A stretch of DNA of 42,515 bases from Acidobacteriota bacterium (GCA_024641665.1 JAHECP010000036.1:1-42515), one strand, 5' to 3'. Counted from the first letter of the stretch, positions 16,440 to 25,389 are shown. A program made the numbers and translations. The notes: generated by a model not told the origin, from the sequence alone.

Positions 16440-17288
16440 TCAGTACTCATACACTCCCCACCCGACCTTCTTCCCCAGCCGGCCGGCCTTCACGTACTGC
16501 GCCAGCAGGGGGCACGGGCGGTACTTCTCGCCGAGGCTCCGGTGCAGGTACTCGAGCACGCTCAAGCGCGTGTCGAGCCCGACGAGATCGACCAGCTCGA
16601 AGGGACCCATCGGATGGTTCAGGCCGAGCTTCAGGGCCTTGTCGATGTCCCTGGCCGACGCCACGCCCTCCTGCAGCATGTAGAAGGCCTCGTTGCCGAT
16701 CGTGGCGTTCACGCGGCTCGTGATGAAGCCGGGCGACTCGCGCACGAGCACGGTCTCCTTGCCCATCCGCTTCGACACCTCGGCAATCGCCTCGATCGTC
16801 TCCGGCGCGCTCTCGAGCGCCTGCACGATCTCGACGAGCTTCATCTTGTGCACGGGGTTGAAGAAGTGCATGCCGGCGACACGCCGCGGGCTCTTCAGCG
16901 AGCCGGCCATCTCGGTGATGCTCAAAGCCGACGTGTTGGTGGCCAGCACGGCGCGCGCCGGTGCCAGGCGCTCGACCTCGGCGAAGAGCTGGATCTTCAG
17001 GTCGATCCGCTCGGGCGCGGCCTCGATCACGAAGTCGGTCTCCCCCAGCGCCGTCTCCAGGCTGCTCGTCGTCTGCAGCCGCCCAATGATCCGCGTCGCC
17101 TCGAACGCGGGCACCTTCCCCAGCTCGACGCCCCTGGCGACGATGGCCTCGACGATGGCGCGCGCCTTGTCGAGCGCCGGCTCGGCCACGTCGTACAGCC
17201 GCGTCTCGAAGCCGCCGGCAATCGCCGCGTGGGCGATCCCGTGCCCCATGGTGCCGGCGCCGAGCACGGTGATTGAGTTGATCATCAT
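16440..17288 (-). CDS. 3-hydroxyacyl-CoA dehydrogenase (3-hydroxybutyryl-CoA dehydrogenase type)
   Basis: 282 aa. The Rossmann NAD motif is at the N-terminus (ITVLGAGTMGHGIAHAAIAG). The catalytic His is in MHFFNPVHKMKLVEIV, preceded by ATNTSALSIT. The C-terminal domain contains GLNHPMGPFELVDLVGLDTR. It would oxidise a 3-hydroxyacyl-CoA such as 3-hydroxyadipyl-CoA (PaaH/Hbd type) to the 3-oxo form with NAD+. Two ATGs lie together at 17283-17288. It forms the beta-oxidation tail of the operon with the hydratase. Confidence 0.92.
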   Translation of the reverse strand: MMINSITVLGAGTMGHGIAHAAIAGGFETRLYDVAEPALDKARAIVEAIVARGVELGKVPAFEATRIIGRLQTTSSLETALGETDFVIEAAPERIDLKIQLFAEVERLAPARAVLATNTSALSITEMAGSLKSPRRVAGMHFFNPVHKMKLVEIVQALESAPETIEAIAEVSKRMGKETVLVRESPGFITSRVNATIGNEAFYMLQEGVASARDIDKALKLGLNHPMGPFELVDLVGLDTRLSVLEYLHRSLGEKYRPCPLLAQYVKAGRLGKKVGWGVYEY

Positions 17289-17489
17289 GGCTCACGGCTC
17301 AGGGGCCGGCTAAAGCCGGCCCCCACGGGTGGCGATCCGTGGTGACTTCCGTCGTGACTTCCGTGGCGATTTCCGTGGTTATTCCGCGGTCATTCCGTGG
17401 TCATTCTCGAGTCCCCACCTTCGCGCTCCGCGCTACGGCGCGCAGGCCAGCCCCGAGTTCCGAGCCCCCAGTCCCCAGTCCCCAGTCCC
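17289..17489. repeat. Operon gap made of stacked short repeats and a hairpin
   Basis: Two GGCTCAC-type heptamers (17289-17302) run into a perfect 9-bp hairpin with a TAAA loop (arms 17302-17310 and 17315-17323). Then come four 12-base and two 11-base units of the type CTTCCGTGGTGA (17334-17403), and finally three copies of CCCCAGT (17466-17486). No gene is present. Confidence 0.85.
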
Positions 17490-18659
17490 CTAGGGATGCA
17501 CTCCGGCCCGTTCGTCCACGATGCCGTCCAGCGTCTCGAGCGCGCGGGCGACCTCCTCGTCCGTGTTGTAGAAGTGCGGCGCCATGCGGATGCCCGCGCC
17601 CGGCCGGTAGTCGATGATCACGTTCCGCCGGAGGAGCTCGTCCGCGACGGCGGCGCCGTCCGGCACGTCGATCACGACCGACCCGCCGCGCTCGCGGTCG
17701 TCGAGCGGCGTGTTCAGCGTGTAGCCGCGCGCCTGGGCGTGGTCCATGATGGCGCGCGTCAGGCGCAGCGACTTCTCGCGGATCGCCTCCACGCCGATCT
17801 CCGCCACGATGCGGTAGCCGGCGCGCGCCGCGTAGAGCGACGGTACGTTCGGCGTGCCGCTCTGGAACCGCTCGGGCGCGTCGGCGTAGCGGATCGCGGC
17901 GGCCTCGAACTTGAACGGCTCGGCGTGCGCCGCCCAGCCCACGAGCGCGGGCTCGACCGCCTTCGCGAGGTCCGGCCGCACGTAGAGGTAGCCGGCGCCG
18001 GGCCCGCCGCACAGCCACTTCACCGACCCGCCGACCGCGAAATCCACCCCCAGCTCGGTCAGGTTCAACGGCAGCGTGCCGGCCGCCTGGTAGACGTCGA
18101 GCGCCACGCGCGCGCCGACCCGGTGCGCCTTCTCGACGACCGCCCGGGCGTCCTGCACGCAGGCGCTCTTGAAGAGCACGAGCGAGAGCGGCACGACGGC
18201 CGTCTCCTCGTCGATCGCGTCCAGCAGCCGATCGAGCGGCACGCGGATCCCATCGTCCGAGCGGACGTAGACGGGCTCGGCGCCGTAGCGCCGCCAGCCC
18301 TCGAAGAGATAGATGTTGGTCGGGAACTCGAGGTCCGTCAGCACCACCTTGCGACGGCGCCCGTCGAAGGCGTGGCACGACGCCACGATGCCCATCGCCA
18401 CGGTGACGTTCTGATGCATCGAGATCGTGCCCGCCGGCACGCCGAGAATCGGCGCGAGCAGATCGCCCGTCGTGCGGCCGATGTCCCACCAGCCCTCGTA
18501 CCACGCACGCACGCCGCGGTGGTCCCAGGCATCCAGGAATTCGCCGACGCTCGACCGCGCGCTCCTCGGCATCGCGCCGAGCGAGTGGCTCACGAGGTAG
18601 GTGCAGGTGTCGAGGATCGGGAACTCAGCACGCCACTTGAGGAGAGGATCCATGACCAT
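17490..18659 (-). CDS. Class V PLP-dependent enzyme (kynureninase-like)
   Basis: 389 aa. Fold-type I class V aminotransferase family. The PLP aspartate lies in VALDVYQAAGTLPLNL and the Schiff-base lysine in VGGSVKWLCGGPGAGYLYVR, which resembles kynureninase (DFAV-SYKYLN-GPGG). SGTPNVPSLYAARAG is the conserved substrate-loop region. Possible reactions are kynurenine-type C-C cleavage, cysteine desulfurase-like chemistry or transamination; sequence alone does not decide. In the box operon a kynureninase-like activity could link tryptophan or anthranilate breakdown to aroyl-CoA, but this is speculation. No good RBS is seen at the paired ATGs (18659, 18653). Confidence 0.82.
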   Translation of the reverse strand: MVMDPLLKWRAEFPILDTCTYLVSHSLGAMPRSARSSVGEFLDAWDHRGVRAWYEGWWDIGRTTGDLLAPILGVPAGTISMHQNVTVAMGIVASCHAFDGRRRKVVLTDLEFPTNIYLFEGWRRYGAEPVYVRSDDGIRVPLDRLLDAIDEETAVVPLSLVLFKSACVQDARAVVEKAHRVGARVALDVYQAAGTLPLNLTELGVDFAVGGSVKWLCGGPGAGYLYVRPDLAKAVEPALVGWAAHAEPFKFEAAAIRYADAPERFQSGTPNVPSLYAARAGYRIVAEIGVEAIREKSLRLTRAIMDHAQARGYTLNTPLDDRERGGSVVIDVPDGAAVADELLRRNVIIDYRPGAGIRMAPHFYNTDEEVARALETLDGIVDERAGVHP

Positions 18660-18719
18660 TGCCGATTGATGATTGCCTATTGCCGATTGAAGAGCATTCC
18701 CGAGTCCCGAGTCCCGAGT
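18658..18719. repeat. Heptamer repeats between amidohydrolase and PLP-enzyme genes
   Basis: Five units ATTGCCG, ATTGATG, ATTGCCT, ATTGCCG, ATTGAAG (18658-18692), then three perfect copies of CCCGAGT (18699-18719). Both arrays have period 7 and together fill the gap. Confidence 0.9.
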
Positions 18720-18734
18720 CCCGTCGGTGCCGCG

Positions 18735-19580
18735 TCAGCGAAAGATGCGCGCGGCGTTGTCATAGAGGATCTTCCGCTTCGCCTCGTCGCCGAGCGGGAG
18801 CGCCAGGAACTGCTCCACGTTCTTGCGCATCGAGGTCACGCCGGGACTGGGCCAGTCGGTGCCCCAGACGGCCTTGTCGGCGATCTCCTCGAGACGCGGG
18901 AAGTATTCTAGCAACTTCGCCGGCGGAATCCCCGACAGCTCCAGGTGCACGTTCGGGTGGCGCCGGACGACGAAGAAGGCCTCGTCCATCCAGATGGGCC
19001 GCCCGCCGTGAGCCAGAAGGATGGTCAGCTCCGGGAAGTCCACCGCCACGTCGTCGACGTCCATCGGGTTGCCGAGGCGGCTGCGCGCGCCCGGAAAGAC
19101 CGAGGTGCCCGTGTGTACGGTGACCGGGACGCGGGCCGCCTGCGCCCGCTCGTAGAGCTGGGCCAGCTGCGGCAGCGCGTCGAGGTACGCGTTGGCGGCG
19201 AAGACCTGGTGCGGCGGGTGGATCTTGAGCGCCCGCACACCCAGATTGAGGATGCGGTCCACCGCCGGCCCGACCTCGCGCGTGAACCGCGGGTTGACCG
19301 ACCCGAAGGCGATCAGCCGGCGCGGGTCGGCCGACGCGTAGCGCACCATCCAGTCGTTCGCCTCGTCGGTGAAGCCGAGCACGTCCGGGCTCACGTAGTT
19401 GATGAGGCCCACGCGCTCGATGCCGTCCCGGTCCATCAGCGCGAGCAGGCGATCCGGATGCCCGGCGAGCGCCTCGAGCTCGGCCGCGTTCGGTTTATTG
19501 AGGAAGAACGTCCGCCGCGCCTCCGGGCGCAGCATGTGGAACGGTTGGACGTGGATGTGGGCGTCGATGACGGGCAGCAT
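18735..19580 (-). CDS. Amidohydrolase-2 family TIM-barrel metal-dependent hydrolase
   Basis: 281 aa. The H-x-H metal motif is at the N-terminus (VIDAHIHVQPF). Later ligands are His in VPVTVHTGTS, His in ILLAHGGRPIW and Asp in VWGTDWPSP. This is the ACMSD / 4-oxalomesaconate hydratase / gamma-resorcylate decarboxylase superfamily, whose members decarboxylate or hydrolyse aromatic acids and ring-cleavage products. The exact reaction is unknown. Its place between an aldehyde dehydrogenase and the kynureninase-like gene recalls the 2-amino-3-carboxymuconate pathway, but the length and sequence do not prove it. Confidence 0.85.
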   Translation of the reverse strand: MLPVIDAHIHVQPFHMLRPEARRTFFLNKPNAAELEALAGHPDRLLALMDRDGIERVGLINYVSPDVLGFTDEANDWMVRYASADPRRLIAFGSVNPRFTREVGPAVDRILNLGVRALKIHPPHQVFAANAYLDALPQLAQLYERAQAARVPVTVHTGTSVFPGARSRLGNPMDVDDVAVDFPELTILLAHGGRPIWMDEAFFVVRRHPNVHLELSGIPPAKLLEYFPRLEEIADKAVWGTDWPSPGVTSMRKNVEQFLALPLGDEAKRKILYDNAARIFR

Positions 19581-19590
19581 GACGGGGTGA

Positions 19591-19701
19591 GGGGACTGGG
19601 GACTGGGGACTAGGGATGAGGTTCCGATGGCCGGTCACGAGGCCGGCGCCACGCGGTCCCGCGTGCGCCTCAGAGCCCCCAGTCCCCAGCCCCCAGTCCC
19701 C
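19591..19701. repeat. GGGGACT / CCCCAGT heptamer arrays in opposite orientation
   Basis: Three copies of GGGGACT plus a variant (19591-19618) lie near one end of the gap and CCCCAGT, CCCCAGC, CCCCAGT (19677-19697) near the other. They are inverted copies of one heptamer, so the gap can fold on itself. A GGCCGG...GGCCGG element lies between them. Confidence 0.85.
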
Positions 19702-19702
19702 G

Positions 19703-21163
19703 TTACATGTTCAGATCCACCCACACGCTCTTCACCTGCGTGTAGTGCTCGAGGGCGTAGGCGCTCATCTCGCGGCCGAAGCCGCTCTGCTTGTAGCCGC
19801 CGAACGGCAGGGCCGTGTCGTACACGTTGTACGTGTTCACCCACACGGTGCCGGCCTTGAGCTTGCGCGCGACGTAATGGGCCTTCTTGATGTCGCGGGT
19901 CCAGACGCCGGCCGCCAGGCCGTACATCGAGTCGTTGGCCCGCGCGATCGCCTCGTCGAGGTCTCCGAACTCGATCGTGGCCAGCACGGGCCCGAAGATC
20001 TCCTCGCGGGCGATCGTCATGTCGGGCGTCACGCCGTCGAAGACGGTCGGCTGCATGAAGTAGCCCCTGCCGGTGCCGATGTCCGCGCGGCTGCCGCCGG
20101 CGACCAGCACGGCGCCTTCCGTCTTGCCGATCTCGACGTACCGCAGCACGCGTTCGAGCTGGCTCTTCGACGACTGCGCGCCGAAGCGCGTCCTGGGGTC
20201 CATCGGGTCGCCGGCCACCATCTTCTTCGTCCGCGCGACGAGCTTCGTCATGAACTCGTCCTTGATCGCGCGGTCCACGAGCAGGCGCGACCCGGCGGCA
20301 CACACCTCGCCCTTGCCGTAGAAGATGCCGGTCGTGGCGCCGCGCACGGCCGCCTCGAGGTCGGCGTCGGCCAGCACGACGTTCGGCGACTTGCCGCCCA
20401 GCTCGAGCGTGATGTGTTTGAGCGTGTCGGCCGAGCCTCGCATGATGCCCTTGCCCGTGCTCGTGTCGCCGGTGAAGGCGATCTTGTCGATGCCCGGGTG
20501 CTCGACGATCGCCTGCCCCACACTGGCCCCCGGCCCCGTGACGACGTTCAGCACGCCGGGCGGGAACCCGACCTCGAGCGCGATCTCGCCGAGGGCGATC
20601 GCGGTGAGCGGCGTCTGGCTGGCCGGCTTGATCACCACGGTATTGCCGCACGCGAGCGCCGGCGCCACCTTCCACGAGGTCAGCAGCAGCGGGAAGTTCC
20701 ACGGAACGATGGCGGCGACGACGCCCACCGGCTCGCGCAGGGTGTAGGCGAGCGCGTTGCCCTTGACGGGGATCGTCGCGCCCTGGATCTTGTCGGCCCA
20801 GCCCGCGTAGTACTGGAAGCACTCGGCGGCCATCGGGATCTCGATGTGGCGCGACTCGGTGATGGGCTTGCCGTTGTGCAGCGTCTCGAGCCGCGCCACC
20901 TCGTCCGCGCGCTCCATCAGGCGCTCGCCGAGCTTCCACAGCAGCCGGCCGCGGTCGCGCGCCGGCATCGCCGCCCACGGCCCGTCGAGCGCCGCGCGCG
21001 CCGCCCGGACGGCCGCGTCCACGTCGGTCGGCCCCGCCGCCGGCACGGTGGCGATGATCTCTTCGGTCGCAGGATTGACGACGTCGAGGGTCTTCCCGCC
21101 CTCCGCCTCGCACCACTCGCTGCCAATCAGCATCTTCCGCGCGTCAATCCCCGTCGTCGTCAT
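19703..21163 (-). CDS. Aldehyde dehydrogenase, NAD(P)-dependent (class I/betaine-aldehyde type)
   Basis: 486 aa from the ATG at 21163, which has GAGG six bases upstream; an ATG at 21175 is less likely. NAD-binding and catalytic motifs: VVAAIVPWNFPLLLTSWKVA, FTGDTSTGKGIM, the general-base Glu in TLELGGKSPNVV, and the nucleophilic Cys in GKGEVCAAGSRLL, with GEVC in place of the usual GQVC. EIFGPVLA and LPFGGYKQSGFGRE complete the family pattern. The box pathway needs a 3,4-dehydroadipyl-CoA semialdehyde dehydrogenase (BoxD), and this is the only candidate here, although it looks more like class I than known BoxD. Confidence 0.92.
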   Translation of the reverse strand: MTTTGIDARKMLIGSEWCEAEGGKTLDVVNPATEEIIATVPAAGPTDVDAAVRAARAALDGPWAAMPARDRGRLLWKLGERLMERADEVARLETLHNGKPITESRHIEIPMAAECFQYYAGWADKIQGATIPVKGNALAYTLREPVGVVAAIVPWNFPLLLTSWKVAPALACGNTVVIKPASQTPLTAIALGEIALEVGFPPGVLNVVTGPGASVGQAIVEHPGIDKIAFTGDTSTGKGIMRGSADTLKHITLELGGKSPNVVLADADLEAAVRGATTGIFYGKGEVCAAGSRLLVDRAIKDEFMTKLVARTKKMVAGDPMDPRTRFGAQSSKSQLERVLRYVEIGKTEGAVLVAGGSRADIGTGRGYFMQPTVFDGVTPDMTIAREEIFGPVLATIEFGDLDEAIARANDSMYGLAAGVWTRDIKKAHYVARKLKAGTVWVNTYNVYDTALPFGGYKQSGFGREMSAYALEHYTQVKSVWVDLNM

Positions 21164-21506
21164 GTGCGTCCTCATCGATCACGTACGGTACCACGATGGC
21201 ACGAAGTCCTGCGCGAAGGACACGAACGGTCGCGTTCGTCACTTCACGGCTGGCTGCCTCAGGCCCTGGCGAAACCAGGGCCGGGCCGTCGGCCGCCATG
21301 GAGATCGGGATCGCGGGTGATGAGCAGCCGTCATGTGCGGGAGCTGTTCATCACCCGCGATCTCGATCTCCATGGCTGAGGCAGCCAGTCGCCGCGTGAC
21401 GCCCCATCGTGCCTTCGTTCCGCTTCGCGTCTTCGTGGTTCCCGTGGGGCAGCGTCTCGCGACCGTCGCGGCCCGCGCCTCCCGCCCGCGCCCAGCGCCC
21501 GAGCTG
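21164..21506. repeat. 343-base operon gap with a 139-bp branched inverted repeat
   Basis: Outer arms 21250-21262 and 21376-21388 are perfect 13-bp complements. Inner arms at about 21295-21326 and 21345-21376 match over ~32 bp with two mismatches. The left side carries an extra 8-bp hairpin with a CGAAA loop (21262-21282). The whole can fold into a branched cruciform in DNA or a three-way RNA structure between boxB and the aldehyde dehydrogenase gene. No reading frame of its own is credible. Confidence 0.85.
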
Positions 21507-22925
21507 CTACATCTCCGTCCGCACGTACTCGAAGTTGATCGGCAGACCGTTGATGCCGCGGCGCGGCGGGGCGATGTAGTTGGCGAACTTGCCGGGCTCG
21601 TAGACCGGCTCGTTCTGGATGCTGAGCAGGTACGCCTTGTCGGCCGGCGACGGCAGCCATTCGTGCTTGCGCCGCTGCCATTCCTCGGGCGACAGGGGCT
21701 GGCCGTACGGGTCGAAGTGCAGCCCCCGGAACTGGCCGATGCCGCGGTTGAACTTGCGATCCGGCAGCCGCAGGCGGTCCGAGATGCCGTGGCGCTCGAG
21801 GATCCGGTTCCACCGCGTGATGCCGCCCTGGCAGTCCTTCACGTACCAGTCGCGCAGCACCTCGTTCATGGCCGTCCGCATGGGCACTTCTTTCGCCAGC
21901 ACCCGGCCGTCCTCGACCGTCTCGAGGCGGTAGTACGTGTCGCTCACCGTGTGGTCCTCGTAGCGGTCCTCCTGCGCGCGGCCCTTGAGGCCGTTGGCGA
22001 AGTAGCTCGCGGCGTTGGTGGACACCTCGCCGCCGTGGAGGTCGAGGCTCAGACTGACCCACAGGTTGATGTGCTTCTGGATCGTGGGCAAGTCGATGCC
22101 GCCGAGCTTGCGGACGTCTTCCGCGAAGCCGCTCGCCTTCATCAGCTCGCAGGTGCGCTCGAGGATGCGCGCCACGCCCGTCTCGCCGACGAACATGTGG
22201 TGCGCCTCCTCGGTCAGCATGAAGCGCGTCGTGCGCGCCAGCGGATCGAGCGAACTCTCCGACAGCGACATGAGCTGCGACTTGCCGTCACGGTCGGTGA
22301 ACATGGTGAACATGAAGAAGTCGAGCCAGTTCTCGATCGGCTCGTTGAACGCCTCGAGGATGCGCGGCTTGTCGCGGTTGCCGCTCTGGCGCTCCAGCAG
22401 CTCCTCCGCCTCGTCGCGCCCGTCGCGGCCGAAGTGGGAGTGCAGCAGGTAGACCATCGCCCAGAGGTGACGTCCTTCTTCCACGTTCACCTGGAACAGG
22501 TTGCGCAGGTCGTACAGGCTCGGGCACCGCTGTCCCAGCCAGCGCTGCTGCTCGACGCTCGCCGGTTCGGTGTCGCCCTGCGTGACGACGAGGCGACGCA
22601 GCTGGTTGCGGAACTCGCCCGGCACCTCCTGCCAGACCGGCTGGCCGTGGAAATCGCCGAAGCCGATGCGGCGGTCCTGCACCGGGTCCGCCAGGAAGAT
22701 GCCCCAGCGGTACTCGGGCAGCTTCACGTACTCGAAGTGCGCCCACCCCTTCGGGTCCACGCTGATGGCCGTCCGCACGTAGACCTGGTGGTAGTCCTGG
22801 AAGCCCTGCGGTCCCATGTCCCGCCACCACTGCAGGTACTTGGGCTGCCAGTGCTCGAGCGCCCGCTGCAGCCGCTTGTTGCCCGACAGGTCGACGTTGT
22901 TCGGAATCCGTTCGGCAGAAAGCAT
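21507..22925 (-). CDS. boxB: Benzoyl-CoA 2,3-epoxidase, oxygenase component
   Basis: 472 aa from the ATG at 22925 (GGGAGG four bases upstream), the normal BoxB length. It is a class I di-iron oxygenase that converts benzoyl-CoA to 2,3-epoxybenzoyl-CoA with O2 and reduced BoxA. Iron-ligand helices are visible: [15 protein letters not shown] (E-x2-H), [20 protein letters not shown] and [15 protein letters not shown] (E-E-x-H-H). The N-terminal [20 protein letters not shown] and [15 protein letters not shown] at the C-terminus are family-typical. boxC lies 93 bases upstream. boxA is not in the window, so the reductase must be elsewhere or replaced. Confidence 0.95.
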   Translation of the reverse strand: MLSAERIPNNVDLSGNKRLQRALEHWQPKYLQWWRDMGPQGFQDYHQVYVRTAISVDPKGWAHFEYVKLPEYRWGIFLADPVQDRRIGFGDFHGQPVWQEVPGEFRNQLRRLVVTQGDTEPASVEQQRWLGQRCPSLYDLRNLFQVNVEEGRHLWAMVYLLHSHFGRDGRDEAEELLERQSGNRDKPRILEAFNEPIENWLDFFMFTMFTDRDGKSQLMSLSESSLDPLARTTRFMLTEEAHHMFVGETGVARILERTCELMKASGFAEDVRKLGGIDLPTIQKHINLWVSLSLDLHGGEVSTNAASYFANGLKGRAQEDRYEDHTVSDTYYRLETVEDGRVLAKEVPMRTAMNEVLRDWYVKDCQGGITRWNRILERHGISDRLRLPDRKFNRGIGQFRGLHFDPYGQPLSPEEWQRRKHEWLPSPADKAYLLSIQNEPVYEPGKFANYIAPPRRGINGLPINFEYVRTEM

Positions 22926-23018
22926 CAAGCCTCCCGATGGCTCACGGCTCAGGGCCAGTCCCCAGCCCCTTGGCCCGCCGTAGCGCGCAGCGCGAAGGCG
23001 GCCCAGTCCCCATCTCGT

Positions 23019-24680
23019 CTACGTCCGCTTCCAGTCGAACTCCGGGCGGTTGGGCGAGCCGTACGACGTCAAGGCGCCCTTCTCGCCCACCGCGTTCGGC
23101 CGCTGGAAGATCCAGTTCTGCCACGCGGTGAGCCGCCCGAAGATCTTCGTCTCCATCGTCTCCGGCCCGGCGAAGCGGAGGTTGGCCTCCATGCCGGTCA
23201 GCGCGTCGGGCGAGAAGGTCGCCCGGCTCTCGATCGCCAGCCGCACCTCGTCATCCCAGTCCAGCTCGTCGGGCGCGAAGGAGACCAGGCCCGCCTCCGC
23301 CGCCTCCTGCGCGTCGAACGAGCCGTCGTGCGCGAGCACGGCCTCGACGCGTAACGGCTCGGCCAGGAAGCGAATCGCCAGTCGCGTCAGGCCGTTGCTC
23401 ATCGGGTACGGGCCCGCGTTCATCGGCGACAGGGCGATCTGGTTCGGCCGGTCGGGGTCGTCGAGCATGTACGCGCGGTCGGCGGCCAGCGCCAGCTCGA
23501 AGAGCGTGCCGGCGAAGCAGCTGCCCGGCTCGACGAGCGCGAAGAAGCTGCGCGCGGTCAGGTCCATGCGCTTCAGCGTGCGCTTGATGTGATGGACGAT
23601 CTCGCGCACCAGCCAGTGGTCCTGGTGGGCGGCCAGGACGCGGTCGGCCTCGAGCACGCGCGCCGCGTCCCCCTCGGTCCGCACGAGCACGGTGCCGATC
23701 TCGGGCTCGTTCACGCGCAGCCGCAGCAGCGCGTCGTCCAGCTCACGGAACGCGCGCAGCGGCCAGAAGCGGTCACCCGCCTGCTGAATCGCCTCGGGCG
23801 TCGCGGGTACGGCCTCCTCGGGCCCGCGGATCGTCAGCGTGGCCACGCGCTTCTCGCGGTCGATGCCGAGCGTCACCGTGCTGTAGGCAATCGCGGCGTC
23901 GGACACGGAGGGCTCGAGCGGCCCGAGCGCGATGCCCGGCCCGGTGGCCGGGCGGTCCGACATCGCGGCCAGCGCCGCCGCGCGCGTCGCCACCGCCTCG
24001 TCGAACTGGCTGCGTGGGACCACGGCGTCCACCAGCCGCCACTCCACCGCGCGCTTCCCCTTCACGCCCTCGGCCACGGTGCCGAACACATCGGCGAGGT
24101 CGCGCCGGACCATGCGCTTGTCCACGACCCGGGTCAGGCCGCCCGTGCCCGGCAGCACGCCGAGCAGCGGCGTCTCCGGCAGGCTCACGGCCGAGTTCCC
24201 GTCGTCGACGAGCACGATCTCGTCGCACGCGAGCGCCAGCTCGTAGCCGCCGCCCGCGCAGATGCCGTTGAGCGCGGCCAGGAACTTGAGGCCCGAGTGC
24301 TCGCTCGCGTCCTCGATCGCCAGCCGCGTCTCGTTGGTGAACTTGCAGAAGTTCACCTTCCAGCCGTGCGACGAGCTGCGCAGCATGAAGATGTTGGCGC
24401 CGGCGCAGAAGATGCGCTCTTTCAGGCTGGTGACGACGACCGCGTGCACCTCGGGATGCTCGAAGCGGATGCGCTGCAGCGCGTCGGCCAGCTCGATGTC
24501 CACACCGAGGTCGTAGGAGTTGAGCTTGAGCTTGTAGTCCGACGAGAGCCCGGCGTCCTCCTGGACGTCCATCGACAGGGTCGCCACCGGGCCGTCGAAC
24601 GACAGTTTCCAGTGCCGGTAGCGGCCGGGATGAGTCTCGAAGTCGACAGGACGGGTGTCCGAGGTCGCCGTAGCCGCCAC
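23019..24680 (-). CDS. boxC: 2,3-epoxybenzoyl-CoA dihydrolase
   Basis: 553 aa from a GTG at 24680, preceded by GGGGGAGG at five bases; a further GTG at 24695 is less well placed. BoxC opens the epoxide ring hydrolytically to 3,4-dehydroadipyl-CoA semialdehyde and formate. The N-terminal crotonase domain is clear: SLKERIFCAGANIFMLRSSS, NGICAGGGYELALACDE, PLLGVLPGTGGLTRVVDKR. The second half contains EPGSCFAGTLFELALAADRA, then IALSPMNAGPYPMSNGLTRL and a final RPNAVGEKGALTSYGSPN, all typical. First gene of the leftward operon, under a TetR-type operator. Confidence 0.95.
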   Translation of the reverse strand: MAATATSDTRPVDFETHPGRYRHWKLSFDGPVATLSMDVQEDAGLSSDYKLKLNSYDLGVDIELADALQRIRFEHPEVHAVVVTSLKERIFCAGANIFMLRSSSHGWKVNFCKFTNETRLAIEDASEHSGLKFLAALNGICAGGGYELALACDEIVLVDDGNSAVSLPETPLLGVLPGTGGLTRVVDKRMVRRDLADVFGTVAEGVKGKRAVEWRLVDAVVPRSQFDEAVATRAAALAAMSDRPATGPGIALGPLEPSVSDAAIAYSTVTLGIDREKRVATLTIRGPEEAVPATPEAIQQAGDRFWPLRAFRELDDALLRLRVNEPEIGTVLVRTEGDAARVLEADRVLAAHQDHWLVREIVHHIKRTLKRMDLTARSFFALVEPGSCFAGTLFELALAADRAYMLDDPDRPNQIALSPMNAGPYPMSNGLTRLAIRFLAEPLRVEAVLAHDGSFDAQEAAEAGLVSFAPDELDWDDEVRLAIESRATFSPDALTGMEANLRFAGPETMETKIFGRLTAWQNWIFQRPNAVGEKGALTSYGSPNRPEFDWKRT

Positions 24681-24738
24681 GCAGGCCTCCCCCACCGAAG
24701 AGCTTCCGAGTCCGTATGCGATGTGTTGCGTTAAGGCC

Positions 24739-24783
24739 AGTCTACTACAGATTTGAACGATCGTTCAAATTTGGTGGTAGGAT
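24739..24783. promoter_or_regulatory. TetR operator overlapping divergent boxC and tetR promoters
   Basis: ATTTGAACGATCGTTCAAAT (24751-24770) is a perfect 20-bp palindrome. On the minus strand TTGAAC (24763-24768), 18 bases, TAGACT (24739-24744) forms a promoter toward boxC. On the plus strand TTGAAC (24753-24758), 19 bases, TAGGAT (24778-24783) faces tetR. Each half of the palindrome supplies a -35 box, so a bound TetR dimer would block both directions. Release by an aroyl-CoA ligand is inference. Confidence 0.8.
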
Positions 24784-24797
24784 GCTGGCACGAGCCC

Positions 24798-25385
24798 ATG
24801 CCCCGCCGCACGCCCCGCTCCGCCGAGCGCCGCCTGGAGATCCTGCAGAGCGCCGCCGCCGCCTTCCGGCGCCGCGGTTATCACGGCGCCAGCGTGGAAG
24901 AGATCGCCCGTGCGCTGAAGATGACGAAGGGGAACCTCTACTACTACTTCCGCGACAAGCAGGACATCCTCTTCGGCTGTCACGAGTATTCGCTGGGGGT
25001 GGCGCTGGAGCTGCTCGAGAGGGTGGAGGCCGAGCCCCTGCCGCCCGACGAGCGGCTGCGGCGCCTGATCGCGGGCTTCGTGCACCTCATCATCGACGAG
25101 CTGCACGGCACGGGCCTCACGCTGGAGCTCGAGGCGCTGCCCAGGCCGCTCTGGCAGAAGGTGGTCGCCAAGCGCGACCGCTTCGACCGCGGCCTGCGGA
25201 AGATCCTGCAGGACGGCATGGACCAGGGGCTGTTCGTGCCCGGCGACCCCAAGCTGCTGGCCTTCGCCATCATGGGCGCGCTCAACTGGATCTCCCGCTG
25301 GTACGACCCCAGGGGCGAGGCGCACTCGGACGACATCGCCGCGTCGTTTGCCGATTACCTCGTGGCGGGACTCAGGACGGGATAG
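24798..25385 (+). CDS. TetR-family regulator of the box operon
   Basis: 195 aa from the ATG at 24798. The N-terminal helix-turn-helix is textbook TetR: RRLEILQSAAAAFRRRGYHG then ASVEEIARALKMTKGNLYYYF and DKQDILF. The C-terminal ligand domain (LEALPRPLWQKVVAKRDRFD, ILQDGMDQGLFVPGDPKLLA) resembles regulators of CoA-linked catabolism such as KstR2 and PaaR types. It diverges from boxC across the palindrome at 24751-24770. Predicted repressor of both itself and the box operon; the inducer is likely a CoA thioester, which is inference. Confidence 0.9.
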   Translation: MPRRTPRSAERRLEILQSAAAAFRRRGYHGASVEEIARALKMTKGNLYYYFRDKQDILFGCHEYSLGVALELLERVEAEPLPPDERLRRLIAGFVHLIIDELHGTGLTLELEALPRPLWQKVVAKRDRFDRGLRKILQDGMDQGLFVPGDPKLLAFAIMGALNWISRWYDPRGEAHSDDIAASFADYLVAGLRTG

Positions 25386-25389
25386 CCTC

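Noticed and set aside
23050-23592. Forward frame across the end of boxC
   Set aside because: Serine/arginine-rich shadow of the minus-strand boxC reading frame.
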